33,942 bases of DNA from Anaerolineae bacterium (GTDB lineage Bacteria > Chloroflexota > Anaerolineae > Aggregatilineales > UBA2796): NCBI GenBank assembly GCA_019637555.1, contig JAHBVK010000061.1, positions 1-33,942 on the forward strand. Reading direction: 5' to 3'. Shown in pieces: positions 16,144 to 24,747 of this stretch (its first letter is position 1; the number at the start of each line of letters is the position of its first letter). The notes beneath the pieces are model-generated. The model saw only the letters and a list, made by a program, of their open reading frames with translations. It was not told where the DNA came from and did no database searches. Both the position numbers and the translations under genes were made by a program.

Positions 16144-16225
16144 GAGGAATGAGTGATGAGGAATGAGATAAAGAGTACGCATTGTACTTGCTCGTAACTC
16201 GTTACTTTCCACTCGTTACTTCTCT
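16144..16225. repeat. Inverted pair of heptamer tandem arrays between coxL and coxM
   Basis: Units of 7 bases run GAGGAAT, GAGTGAT, GAGGAAT, GAGATAA (16144-16171). A second array of 7-base units (CTCGTAA, CTCGTTA, CTTTCCA, CTCGTTA, CTTCTCT) fills 16191-16225. The second array resembles the reverse complement of the first. AGTAC/GTACT around 16174-16187 forms the tip. The block sits inside an operon, so it is probably transcribed as a hairpin between two cistrons. Confidence 0.7.
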
Positions 16226-16258
16226 GCTATTTCTCTCAACTTACCCTGAGGTAGCGTT

Positions 16259-17107
16259 ATGTACTCAGCACCTTTTGAATATACCAGAGCGAACTCGGTG
16301 GCGGAGGCGCTCTCCATCGTCAGCCAGAACGAGAACGCCAAGCTGTTAGCAGGCGGTCACAGCCTGATCCCGGCGCTAAAGCTGCGGCTGTCGCAGCCCG
16401 CGCTGCTGGTGGACATCGGAGGCATCAAAGAACTCAAAGGCATCAGCGTCAGTGGCAACACTCTGAGCATCGGGGCACTGACCACACACGCGGAAATCGC
16501 GGCATCGAAGGACGTGCAGACTCACTGCCCCGCGCTGGCAGCAGCTTGCGGCAACGTCGGTGATCCGCAAGTACGCAACTGGGGCACGCTCGGCGGCAAC
16601 CTTGCCCACGCCGATCCCTCGTCCGATCCCCCAACGGTGATGGTCGCCTGTGGTGCGACGATCCATGTACAGGGATCAAGTGGATCGCGCAGTATCGCCG
16701 CCGAGAACTTCTTCGAGGATCTGTTTGTGACGGCGCTGCGATCCGATGAGATCATCACGCGCGTTGAGATACCGAGCATGGCGGGCATGAAAACGAGCTA
16801 TGCCAAGATGGCACATCCTGCCTCGCGTTATGCGGTGGTCGGTGTGGCGGTGGCGCTGCAAATGGATGGCGGTACGGTGAAATCGGCGCGTGTTGCCATC
16901 GGTGGCGCGACGCCCAAAGCGATGCGTGCATCCGGCGCGGAGCAGGCGCTGACCGGATCGTCACTGGATGCGGCAGCACTCGATAATGCAGCAAAGGCAC
17001 TCGCCGCCGACATTGGTGATGACGCGATGGGCGACATCTACGCCAGCGCCGATTATCGCAAGACGGTAGCAGGTGCGTATCTGAAAAAGGCGATCAAGGC
17101 GCTCTAG
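16259..17107 (+). CDS. coxM: FAD-binding medium subunit of the molybdenum hydroxylase (CoxM-like)
   Basis: This is the flavoprotein subunit that passes electrons from the iron-sulfur clusters to an acceptor; 282 residues, normal length. FAD-binding signatures are A-G-G-H-S (31-35) and T-L-G-G-N (110-114) followed by L-A-H-A-D-P, both characteristic of CoxM/XDH FAD domains. The C-terminal CO-dehydrogenase flavoprotein domain follows from about 175. The ATG at 16259 is separated from coxL by a 116-base repeat-rich spacer. It is the last gene of the operon, with a terminator-like hairpin at 17139. Confidence 0.93.
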   Translation: MYSAPFEYTRANSVAEALSIVSQNENAKLLAGGHSLIPALKLRLSQPALLVDIGGIKELKGISVSGNTLSIGALTTHAEIAASKDVQTHCPALAAACGNVGDPQVRNWGTLGGNLAHADPSSDPPTVMVACGATIHVQGSSGSRSIAAENFFEDLFVTALRSDEIITRVEIPSMAGMKTSYAKMAHPASRYAVVGVAVALQMDGGTVKSARVAIGGATPKAMRASGAEQALTGSSLDAAALDNAAKALAADIGDDAMGDIYASADYRKTVAGAYLKKAIKAL

Positions 17108-17138
17108 TTCCGTCAGGCTGCCAGCATAAAGTATAATA

Positions 17139-17173
17139 ACGGGGCAGAGGTAACACTCTGCTCCGTTTGTTTG
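17139..17173 (+). terminator. Terminator-like hairpin after coxM
   Basis: An 11-bp stem pairs 17139-17149 (ACGGGGCAGAG) with 17156-17166 (CTCTGCTCCGT), with one G-U pair and a 6-base loop. TTGTTTGT follows. A TATAAT (17132-17137) immediately before it could also serve the next gene, so a regulatory leader is an alternative. Confidence 0.6.
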
Positions 17174-17189
17174 TACTGAGGTTGGTACA

Positions 17190-18134
17190 ATGCCAGTCCA
17201 CTCGATAAAAAATCAGTATCGCGGGATCAATGCCCATCTGCACAGTTACTATCAGGCGGAAGGTGGTTGGGCGGAATTTCATGTCGCACACATTGTGAGC
17301 ATCAGTACAGCATTAAAAGCTGCTTTATTTCCCCTTGGTTACACCGTTGGCATCCAATCCTCACTGCAAATCCGACGCCTGTTTGAGGATGATCGACACC
17401 CCGAATCGGATGTGCTGATCTATGATCTTGATTCCGAACGAGCACGGCAATCCGCGTCGCTGTTAGCAGTACCACAAGCTGCTACTTTATCTGCCATCAA
17501 ATTACTTCATCCATTAAGTGAAAAACCCTATCAGGCGGTGACGATTCATCGTCGTGATACTTCATCCTCAACACGCGGAGAACCTATCGTTTGGATCGAA
17601 TTGTTATCACCTTCCAATAAGGGAAAAGGGCATGATGCACAGGTATATCGGGAGAAACGGCAGGAACTACTAGAAAGTGGCATCACCTTCATGGAGATCG
17701 ATTATCTCAACGAGACGCCATCGACGTTTCACGGTATCGATCAACTTCCGGCGCATACCTATCGCATATATGTCATTCAACCACTACCGGGAATCGAGGA
17801 TGGAATTGCCTACACCTACGGCTTTAATGCGGATGATCCGATCAGTCCAGTAGTAATCCCATTGAGTGGACAAGATCGCTTAGAATTCGACTTTTACATT
17901 CCCTATACGAGAGCGTATGAGGATGCGCTACTGGGACTTGAATTTGTCGACTATGCTGAATTGCCGCTGCATTTTGATCGCTATACCCTCGAAGATCAGG
18001 CTCGGATCGTCAACCGGATGATCGCCGTGTTGGAAGCGGCACAACGCAGTGATGATCTGAACGCAGGCACACCATTTTCGACTGGCGACTTGCCACTTGA
18101 TGCGGCGTTGGAAAAATTGAAGATGTTGCAATAG
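17190..18134 (+). CDS. DUF4058 family protein
   Basis: This is an uncharacterised 314-residue protein. It is recognised by the early W-A-E-F-H (27-31), I-E-L-L-S-P-S-N-K (136-144) and the K-R-Q-E-L-L-E-S-G block (156-164) typical of DUF4058, a family frequent in Cyanobacteria and Chloroflexi. P-E-S-D-V-L-I (71-77), Glu137 and Lys156 line up in order with the PD-x(n)-E-x(n)-K pattern seen in the Uma2 proteins of this window. A PD-(D/E)XK-like fold is therefore a reasonable inference. No activity can be claimed. The ATG at 17190 is used. Upstream bases TGGTACA include no strong SD. Base composition looks AT-richer than the cox operon, consistent with accessory DNA. Confidence 0.8.
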   Translation: MPVHSIKNQYRGINAHLHSYYQAEGGWAEFHVAHIVSISTALKAALFPLGYTVGIQSSLQIRRLFEDDRHPESDVLIYDLDSERARQSASLLAVPQAATLSAIKLLHPLSEKPYQAVTIHRRDTSSSTRGEPIVWIELLSPSNKGKGHDAQVYREKRQELLESGITFMEIDYLNETPSTFHGIDQLPAHTYRIYVIQPLPGIEDGIAYTYGFNADDPISPVVIPLSGQDRLEFDFYIPYTRAYEDALLGLEFVDYAELPLHFDRYTLEDQARIVNRMIAVLEAAQRSDDLNAGTPFSTGDLPLDAALEKLKMLQ

Positions 18135-18152
18135 GGACAATCGGCGATCACT

Positions 18153-18184
18153 TGTTTCAACCCGGTGCTTTAGCGCCGGGTTCA
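18153..18184. repeat. Solo REP-like palindrome between convergent genes
   Basis: AACCCGGTGC (18159-18168) pairs with GCGCCGGGTT (18173-18182) with a TTTA loop and one G-U pair. Including the preceding GTTTCA it matches the RAYT-flanking REP consensus (GTTTCA, CCCGG, GCTT, AG, CCGG), so it is probably a dispersed member of that family. It overlaps the stop codon and last codons of the leftward gene and may act as a bidirectional terminator. Confidence 0.7.
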
Positions 18185-18972
18185 AGATGCAAATCCCCGA
18201 TCTCTAGCCACTGCTCCTCACCTGCACTAACCAAACCCATGCCCAGATTTCCCTGCGGCGTGACAACAGCATACTGATTGTCGATCCACGCCACGAATCC
18301 GAGCGCTCCACGCGGCGCATAGGGCGCTTTCAGAACGATCTGGTCATCAACCTTGAATGTAGCTGAGTGTGGCTGCCAATCGAGCGCGTAATTGTGCCAC
18401 TCGCGCATATCCACGTTGATCAGGTTCTCTGCCACGCAGATCGTCCGCTGGGCGATGCGCCATAGTTTGCGATACAGCGTCTTGTTGCGCATCAGCAAAA
18501 AGCCAATCGGAGAAAAGGGCGCGAGCAGCAGGAAAGCGGGGCGCGTCATATCCAGCGTAGCGGCTTTCCAGCCATTCCCCGGCACATCTAGCGCGAATTG
18601 CATGTTTCCGGGCGCAGAGCCGAAGAAGAACCAGACTTGTCGGGGCAAGCGCGGAAGACGCTGCCCCGGCATCACGGGCTGACTCCAAAAGCCGAAGCCA
18701 GCCGTACCCCGCAATTGATCACTGTTGTGGGAGAAGCGCGCACGCAGGCTCATCTGAAGCGGTGCACGCAGTTTGAACTTGCCATCGGCGTAGTCGTAGA
18801 GCTGGGCGTCGTGGTAGCTGCGCCCGTCAGTAGCTGCAATGCTCAGACGGTAGATCGCCTCTCGCTGCTCCACGCGCCCGCTGCCGATCTGTAAGGTGGC
18901 GAGATTAGCGATCTGCTTAGAAGGTAGTTGAATTTCGGATTGAATCGAGGCGGAGTTTGCCGACCCCATCAT
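18157..18972 (-). CDS. Hypothetical protein with GH16/concanavalin-like jelly-roll features
   Basis: This 271-residue protein lacks a signal peptide. The pattern M-R-E-W-H-N-Y-A-L-D-W (about 198-208) followed by V-D-D-Q-I-V-L resembles the W-H-x-Y-x-x-x-W strand and the F-x-V-D-G region of GH16-type jelly rolls. The E-x-D-x-x-E catalytic signature of GH16 glycosidases is not visible, so enzymatic activity is doubtful. A binding role is possible but unproven. The last residues (P-G-A-K-A-P-G) are encoded by the REP palindrome, meaning the repeat has been absorbed into the coding end. Confidence 0.6.
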   Translation of the reverse strand: MMGSANSASIQSEIQLPSKQIANLATLQIGSGRVEQREAIYRLSIAATDGRSYHDAQLYDYADGKFKLRAPLQMSLRARFSHNSDQLRGTAGFGFWSQPVMPGQRLPRLPRQVWFFFGSAPGNMQFALDVPGNGWKAATLDMTRPAFLLLAPFSPIGFLLMRNKTLYRKLWRIAQRTICVAENLINVDMREWHNYALDWQPHSATFKVDDQIVLKAPYAPRGALGFVAWIDNQYAVVTPQGNLGMGLVSAGEEQWLEIGDLHLEPGAKAPG

Positions 18973-19009
18973 TTCACCTTTTCATCTTCAGCGGCTGGAC
19001 AGGGCATAA

Positions 19010-19609
<600 letters not shown>

Positions 19610-19721
19610 GACAGAGTTCCTCAATATCTGGCGACCTTTAGGGTAAAAATAGCACGTATGTTCACTGTGTGACAACCTATACTACGCTTCAAAATATCTC
19701 AGTCGCCAGTGGATGTAAACG

Positions 19722-19756
19722 AAAAGCCGTTTCAAGATGATCTTGAAACGGCTTTT
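19722..19756. terminator. Strong bidirectional intrinsic terminator
   Basis: A perfect 16-bp stem, 19722-19737 with 19741-19756, has a TGA loop. One end is AAAA and the other is TTTT, so it can terminate in either direction. On the minus strand it lies 30 bases after the HEAT-repeat gene stop. Confidence 0.9.
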
Positions 19757-19785
19757 GTATTAGCTTCGCCTTTTAGTGCTGACGT

Positions 19786-20715
19786 CTAGAACACCATATC
19801 GCCGCCGGATAAGCTGGCGCTGGCGAGTGCTTCCTCGATAGCTTCGATCAAGTCGTCGTCGCCCTCGCTCTCAATGCGATCCGAGAGTTCGTGCAGCAAT
19901 CGCTGTGCCTCCGCGCCGCCGATCTCGCCAAGCGACCAGATCGCCATCTCCATCACTTCGCGGTCATCCTCATCCAACATCTTGGTCAGGATGGGAACCG
20001 CCGCTTCGATTGCCAGTTCACCACTGGCGCGGGCAGCCTCAAAGCGCATCAGCGCATCGCGGTTGCGCATTTCCTTGAGCACGATCTCTTCCCAACGCTC
20101 ATCGGCACTCTGCCCCATGGCAAAGACGGCGCTGGCGCGCATTCGGATGTCGCGGCTGTTATAAGCATCTTCGATCATGTCTGGCACTTCGCTGCGACTG
20201 CAATGCGAGATCGCTTCCAATGCGCGGCGGCGAATCTCGGTGTCGATCTTCTCATCTTTGTAGATGCGGATAGCCAGATTCTCTGCCTGCCGTGCTAACT
20301 GCTTGTCGAACTTGGCGTGCTCTCCCAGTTCGATGAAACGCCCCAGTGCGCCTACAGCGGCAGCGCGCACCGCGATGGACATATCAATGCTTGCCATCGG
20401 CATCAACTGCCGCAGCATTTCCGGCGACTCATCCGACCATGCCGATTCAATGGCGATCTCGCGCAGTTCTGCATCCAGATCGGTGAGCGCGAGGCGGGTT
20501 AGTGTGCTGAAGTCCATCTCGAAATTCGTTTCCGAGATTTCAGTGATGCGGCTCATCAGCTTGCGCCGTCGTTCTAGCGGAATCGTGCCCCATTCGCGGT
20601 ACAAGCGATCCTTATCCTCGCCGCTCAAGTCGGAGAGGTTATAGATCGCCTTTGCCGTCAGTGGCGCATCGGGATCAAGTAGGATTTCCAGTGCGTGTTC
20701 GATCTTTGCAGACAT
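19786..20715 (-). CDS. HEAT-repeat protein
   Basis: This 309-residue protein is made largely of alpha-alpha HEAT/PBS-lyase-type repeats from about residue 70 on. Recognisable units include R-E-I-A-I-E-S-A-W, V-R-A-A-A-V-G-A-L-G, I-R-R-R-A-L-E-A-I, M-R-A-S-A-V-F-A-M-G, R-F-E-A-A-R-A-S-G-E-L and V-M-E-M-A-I-W-S-L-G-E-I-G. It is acidic, without signal or transmembrane segments. It should be a cytoplasmic protein-interaction scaffold with an unknown partner. It lies 125 bases downstream of the RseP-type protease in the same direction and ends at a strong terminator, so the two may be cotranscribed. Confidence 0.85.
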   Translation of the reverse strand: MSAKIEHALEILLDPDAPLTAKAIYNLSDLSGEDKDRLYREWGTIPLERRRKLMSRITEISETNFEMDFSTLTRLALTDLDAELREIAIESAWSDESPEMLRQLMPMASIDMSIAVRAAAVGALGRFIELGEHAKFDKQLARQAENLAIRIYKDEKIDTEIRRRALEAISHCSRSEVPDMIEDAYNSRDIRMRASAVFAMGQSADERWEEIVLKEMRNRDALMRFEAARASGELAIEAAVPILTKMLDEDDREVMEMAIWSLGEIGGAEAQRLLHELSDRIESEGDDDLIEAIEEALASASLSGGDMVF

Positions 20716-20840
20716 ATTCTGCCCCCCAATACCAATTACAAGTTACTGCTAAACGCTAAGAAACGCTAGTGCTGAAGTACCCCTTATCGTCCCTCAGCAC
20801 CAGCGCACTCGCGTTTGATTACGATTTGATGATAGTTGAA

Positions 20841-22280
20841 TTACGGCGCGATGATCGGTCCAATTGGATGCAAGATGTCGTTGACCGCAAGGACAGCAAC
20901 CAGCGCCAGCAGCAGCATGATCCCGATCAGGTGCACCATGCCTTCGCGCTCTGGATTGACAGGCTTACCGCGTATCAATTCAAAGATCACGAATAGGATG
21001 CGCCCACCGTCCAAGCCGGGGAACGGTAGAAGATTAGTGACACCGAGCGCAATGCTGATCACGGCGATGAAGTTGAGAATGCGGTACGGCGTCGAGTCAC
21101 CGCTGCTGCCTTGGATCACCTGCTTGCTTACCTGAGCGATACCAATCGGGCTGATCATGCGCCCTTCTTCGCCCTTGACCTCGCCACGAATGATGGCAAT
21201 CGGCGCATAAGCGATCTGCCGCATCAAATTCACAGTACTGTTAGCGCCATTACTGATCGCTTCGCCTAGCGGCAAGTTCACAATAGGTCCGCCAGTGGCA
21301 TCCGATATCGAATAACCATAGGTCGTGTTGTACTCTAAGGTGGCGATGACGACGCCGAGCTTACCTTCACCGTCAGGTGGATTCTCGCGCGGGGTGATCT
21401 TGATCTGCTGTTCCTCGCCGTCACGCAGGACGGTCAGAGTCACTTCCTTGCCCGCCATCGAGTCGATGTATGCCTTGAAATTGTCTGTGTTGGTCGCCGT
21501 CTGATCATCTGCTTTCAGGATCACATCCCCCAGTTGCAGCACTAGCGCGGCTGGAGATCCTTCGGCAGTCTCCTGCACCCACACTCCGACGGCGCGACCC
21601 GCCAACATCCGCGTAGTAGGTGGCACTTTAACGTCGAATGTCTGGTCTTCGCGCTGGATCGTCAGTGTGATCTCCGAGGCGACACCATCGACTGGCGCGG
21701 GGATAGCGGCATTCAACTCATCTACCGTTCGTACTGGTGTCCCATTGACCGCTGTAATGATGTCCTGAAGTTTCAAGCCAGCATCGGCGGCAGGCGAACC
21801 GGGGATCGTGGTCAGCACGACCACAGCCGGACCGGGCTGTCCGATCATGCTGCTGGCGGTCAGGATCAGAAAGGCGGCGGCGAAGTTAAAGATAGCCCCT
21901 GCCGACATGAACCAGATACGCTGCCACGGTCCTGCTTCCATCAGGCTCTTGGTCTTGCCCGCCTTCTGCCCCAGTTCATCCAGTTCTTGCTGGTATGCCT
22001 CGAACGCAGCGCGATCCTTTTCGGTTGCTTCCGGACCAACAGGCTTGACGAAATCCTCGCCTAGTGGGCGAACAAAACCGCCAATCGGCAGCCAGTTAAG
22101 CGTGAATTTCGTACCCTTGCTCTCAAATAAAGTGAGCGCACGTGGCGGAAACCCTAAGCCAAATTCCAGTACAGTGACTCCAATCATACGGGCGGCGATG
22201 AAGTGACCGAACTCGTGGATTAATACCAGCGGTCCTAGCACCACCAGAAAGGAGATAATGGTCAACAACAGATCATTCAT
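20841..22280 (-). CDS. rseP: RseP-type site-2 membrane metalloprotease (M50)
   Basis: This intramembrane zinc protease cleaves membrane-bound substrates, classically anti-sigma factors and remnant signal peptides. It has 479 residues, near the usual 420-460. The zinc motif H-E-F-G-H (His22, Glu23, His26) is in the first helix. The third-ligand motif L-P-F-P-G-L-D-G-G-R has Asp424 in the penultimate membrane region. Two PDZ domains lie between (around 160-220 and 235-300). A charged loop of about 50 residues near 70-115 is slightly longer than in Escherichia coli. The target is not encoded nearby. No anti-sigma/sigma pair is visible in the window. Confidence 0.93.
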   Translation of the reverse strand: MNDLLLTIISFLVVLGPLVLIHEFGHFIAARMIGVTVLEFGLGFPPRALTLFESKGTKFTLNWLPIGGFVRPLGEDFVKPVGPEATEKDRAAFEAYQQELDELGQKAGKTKSLMEAGPWQRIWFMSAGAIFNFAAAFLILTASSMIGQPGPAVVVLTTIPGSPAADAGLKLQDIITAVNGTPVRTVDELNAAIPAPVDGVASEITLTIQREDQTFDVKVPPTTRMLAGRAVGVWVQETAEGSPAALVLQLGDVILKADDQTATNTDNFKAYIDSMAGKEVTLTVLRDGEEQQIKITPRENPPDGEGKLGVVIATLEYNTTYGYSISDATGGPIVNLPLGEAISNGANSTVNLMRQIAYAPIAIIRGEVKGEEGRMISPIGIAQVSKQVIQGSSGDSTPYRILNFIAVISIALGVTNLLPFPGLDGGRILFVIFELIRGKPVNPEREGMVHLIGIMLLLALVAVLAVNDILHPIGPIIAP

Positions 22281-22596
22281 GCGACGTTTGCCTCGATAGC
22301 GGGATACCTGCGAACAATCTTACTTGCATCTTGGGACTGATAAGGGCGTCTTGCGCTATGCATAAAGACGCCCCGCCCACTTCGTTATGCTTAATTGTTA
22401 CGCGACGTTTGACCGGATTATATAGCCGAAACAGGGGCTTAAGCAATACGATAGCGCCGATAATTCAGCGATTGCTTATCTGCGATTTGGCTCTGAATAA
22501 CTGCTGCGTTTTTTACAAGGACTAGACGCTCAGAGTATGCCAATACTTACCCCAACCGATGTACAATAGAGGCTAATTTAGCGTCGAGGGACAGTA
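22281..22596. other. Intergenic region between rseP and a Uma2 gene, with rseP leader hairpin
   Basis: There is no gene here. GGGCGTCTT (22344-22352) pairs with AAGACGCCC (22364-22372), a perfect 9-bp stem with a 12-base loop. It lies in the leader expected from the rseP promoter at 22417-22446. The right end holds GTACAATAG (22561-22569), the probable -10 region of the Uma2 gene, which recurs before another Uma2 gene. Confidence 0.5.
22417..22446 (-). promoter_or_regulatory. Candidate rseP promoter
   Basis: On the minus strand TTGCTT (22441-22446) is followed after 18 bases by a perfect TATAAT (22417-22422). The transcript would have a leader of about 130 bases including the 9-bp hairpin. 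Confidence 0.5.
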
Positions 22597-23169
22597 ATGG
22601 TACTGCAAGAAAAACTGTACACCGTTGATGAGTTTCTAGAATACATCAACCGCCCTGAGCTTGCAGAGCGTCAGTTCGAGCTGCATGAAGCTGTAATCGT
22701 TGAGATGCCCTCATCGAGCAAGAAAAATACTGTTTTAGAGGCGTGGCTCATTACCCTTCTTAATATCTTCATCGTTCCTAAGGATCTAGGAGTTGTCACC
22801 AGTCCCGATGGCGGTTTCAAAATTAACGAGCGTAACTATCTGCAACCAGATGTGGGCTTCATTCGACACGAGCGAACAGGCGGATTAGAAGGGGTCGAAT
22901 TTCCCGTTTGCCCTGATCTGGCGATTGAAGTGATCTCTCCTAGCGAAAGCGCCTACAACGTGATGAGCAAAGCGCGCATCTATTTGCACAACGGCACGGC
23001 GGCGATGTGGGCGTTTTATCCCGAAGAACGCGCTGTCGATGAATTCCGTCTGGCTTCAGATGGCAATCTGCTGGTGAAATCTTACGGCAGTGAGGATACG
23101 CTTTCCGCTGATGATGTGCTGCCCGGATTCAAGTTGGACTTGCGCGAGGCGTTCAAAGTCTTGAAGTAA
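22597..23169 (+). CDS. Uma2 family protein (DUF820), copy 1
   Basis: This 190-residue member of the Uma2/DUF820 family has a restriction-endonuclease-like PD-(D/E)XK fold. The presumed catalytic series is visible: Asp85 in Q-P-D-V-G-F-I, Glu111 in A-I-E-V-I-S-P-S and Lys125. Aromatic and charged stretch W-A-F-Y-P-E-E-R follows. Nuclease activity is not established for most members. They are strongly amplified in Cyanobacteria and Chloroflexi. About three quarters of its residues are identical to copy 3 (31084-31656), so these two are recent duplicates. GTACAATAG 28 bases before the ATG is shared with copy 3. Confidence 0.9.
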   Translation: MVLQEKLYTVDEFLEYINRPELAERQFELHEAVIVEMPSSSKKNTVLEAWLITLLNIFIVPKDLGVVTSPDGGFKINERNYLQPDVGFIRHERTGGLEGVEFPVCPDLAIEVISPSESAYNVMSKARIYLHNGTAAMWAFYPEERAVDEFRLASDGNLLVKSYGSEDTLSADDVLPGFKLDLREAFKVLK

Positions 23170-23273
23170 AACTATTGCCTACCACGCTGATCCCCACTCC
23201 AAAGTTGCTAGAAATCTCACCATTTTACTGGTAGTTTGTAGGCGTTCCGTTGTGAGATGTAAGGAGAACAGCG

Positions 23274-24227
23274 ATGAAAATTAGGATTTGGCTGCTTGTT
23301 GTCAGCGCACTAGTGTTCCTCACTGGCAGTTTTGCCCCCGTCACCGCACAATCCGATCTGACCACAGGTACATGGCGCGAAGGGGCGCAGATGAAAGTCC
23401 CGCGTTCGGAGATGTCGGCAGTCGCTATCGGCGCCTTGATCTACGTGACAGGCGGATTCTCCGGCGAGAATGTGCTCGAAGTCTATGACACTGCCAGCGA
23501 TTCATGGAGCCGCAAGAAAGCGATGCCCGGTACGCGCCATCATGTGATGTCCACAGGCTATGAGGGTAAAGTCTACGTGTTCGGCGGAGCACGCTCCAGC
23601 CGCGATTGGCGTCCTACCAACTCCGCTTGGGTCTACGATCCCGCTGCTGACACATGGGTGACGCTGGCGGATATGCCCGAAGCGCGCTCGGCTGGCGCAG
23701 CGGTAACGTTGGACAATTACATTTACATCGTGGGTGGCGTCGGCGGCACACGATCACTCTTGCGCTACGATCCTGCTACCGATCAGTGGACTCGGCTGGC
23801 GGAAACCATCGAACCGCGCGAACATCTGCCTGCGGTAGTGCTGGATGGCAAGATTTATGCGCTGGCAGGTCGCTGGCAAGGACGCGGCGAATACACCTCC
23901 GTCGAGGTCTACGATCCAGCGACTGACACATGGACACTAAAGGTGTCGATGAACGAGATCAGGGCGGGACATGGCGCAGCAGTGATCGATGGCAAGATCG
24001 TTGCTGTTGGTGGCGAAGTGTGGATGTCAGGATCGCCCGTCGCGCTAGACACTGTCGAAGTCTTCGATCCCGCTACGCAGACGTGGTCGTATGCTAGCAA
24101 GATGCCCGTCGGTTTACATGGGATGCCCGCGATCAGTGTTGCGGATCGGCTTTACGTCCTCGGTGGTTCCGATCTCGCAGCGGGCATCGACAATCGCGGG
24201 CGTGTACTGATTTACGAGGCGGCGTAA
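23274..24227 (+). CDS. Secreted Kelch-repeat beta-propeller protein
   Basis: This 317-residue protein has a signal peptide (about 1-26, cleavage after T-A-Q) followed by roughly six Kelch repeats that would make a beta-propeller. Repeats show the paired Gly (Y-V-T-G-G-F, Y-V-F-G-G-A, Y-I-V-G-G-V, Y-A-L-A-G-R, V-A-V-G-G-E, Y-V-L-G-G-S) and Y-D-P-A-T-D-T-W blocks. It probably acts outside the cell in binding, with an unknown partner. SD AAGGAGAA lies just before the ATG at 23274. Its stop codon is directly followed by the start of a kinase gene. Confidence 0.9.
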   Translation: MKIRIWLLVVSALVFLTGSFAPVTAQSDLTTGTWREGAQMKVPRSEMSAVAIGALIYVTGGFSGENVLEVYDTASDSWSRKKAMPGTRHHVMSTGYEGKVYVFGGARSSRDWRPTNSAWVYDPAADTWVTLADMPEARSAGAAVTLDNYIYIVGGVGGTRSLLRYDPATDQWTRLAETIEPREHLPAVVLDGKIYALAGRWQGRGEYTSVEVYDPATDTWTLKVSMNEIRAGHGAAVIDGKIVAVGGEVWMSGSPVALDTVEVFDPATQTWSYASKMPVGLHGMPAISVADRLYVLGGSDLAAGIDNRGRVLIYEAA

Positions 24228-24728
24228 TTGAAACCGATCATCGTACTGACCGGACCAGCCGCTTCCGGCAAGAATACCATCGGTCACCTGTACGCTACCC
24301 GCTTTTGTCAGCGCGGCGTGGTGATCGATGGCGATGTCGTGCGCCAGATGCTGCGCCAACCACATCACGCCCCTTGGGACGGTACGGAAGGGTTAGCACA
24401 GCATCGCTTAGGTGTACATCACAACTGTCTCTTGGCACACTCCTTCTATCTGCAAGACTGCGACGTGATCGTCCTCGATGTCCTCTGGATGAATCTCGCC
24501 GCGCAGTATCGTGCTGAACTTGCACCTCATCCACTGTGCATCGTGCGCTTGCTGCCCACATGGGAGGAAGTCCTCCGCCGCTTGCACAGTCGTCCGCCAT
24601 CCATCACCGACGACGAGGCGCGCTGGACCTATGATCAGCAGCTACAGCTCGATTCCGCCGATCATACACTGGAGAACAGCACACTTTCGCCCGAAGACTG
24701 CGCGCAGTGGATTGCTAACTTGCCCTGA
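24228..24728 (+). CDS. Small P-loop kinase-like protein (AAA_33 type)
   Basis: This 166-residue protein starts with a P-loop, L-T-G-P-A-A-S-G-K-N-T (7-17), like shikimate/gluconate/adenylylsulfate kinases and AAA_33 proteins. A V-I-V-L-D-V-L-W segment follows (Walker B-like), then an arginine-rich lid. The start is TTG at 24228, directly after the Kelch stop TAA, so translation is probably coupled. It has no match to a specific kinase. The substrate is unknown. The 3' end carries the -35 of a candidate RNA promoter. Confidence 0.75.
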   Translation: MKPIIVLTGPAASGKNTIGHLYATRFCQRGVVIDGDVVRQMLRQPHHAPWDGTEGLAQHRLGVHHNCLLAHSFYLQDCDVIVLDVLWMNLAAQYRAELAPHPLCIVRLLPTWEEVLRRLHSRPPSITDDEARWTYDQQLQLDSADHTLENSTLSPEDCAQWIANLP

Positions 24729-24741
24729 ATGCTGCTATACT
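24712..24741 (+). promoter_or_regulatory. Promoter of the candidate structured RNA
   Basis: TTGCTA (24712-24717), 18 bases, TATACT (24736-24741). The -35 lies in the last codons of the kinase gene. Transcription would start near 24748, just before the 5' strand of the RNA's closing helix. Confidence 0.6.
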
Positions 24742-24747
24742 GCTTCA

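Noticed and set aside
16144..16225. CRISPR-like array
   Set aside because: Units are 7 bases and degenerate, without 25-40 base repeats or unique spacers. No cas genes are present.
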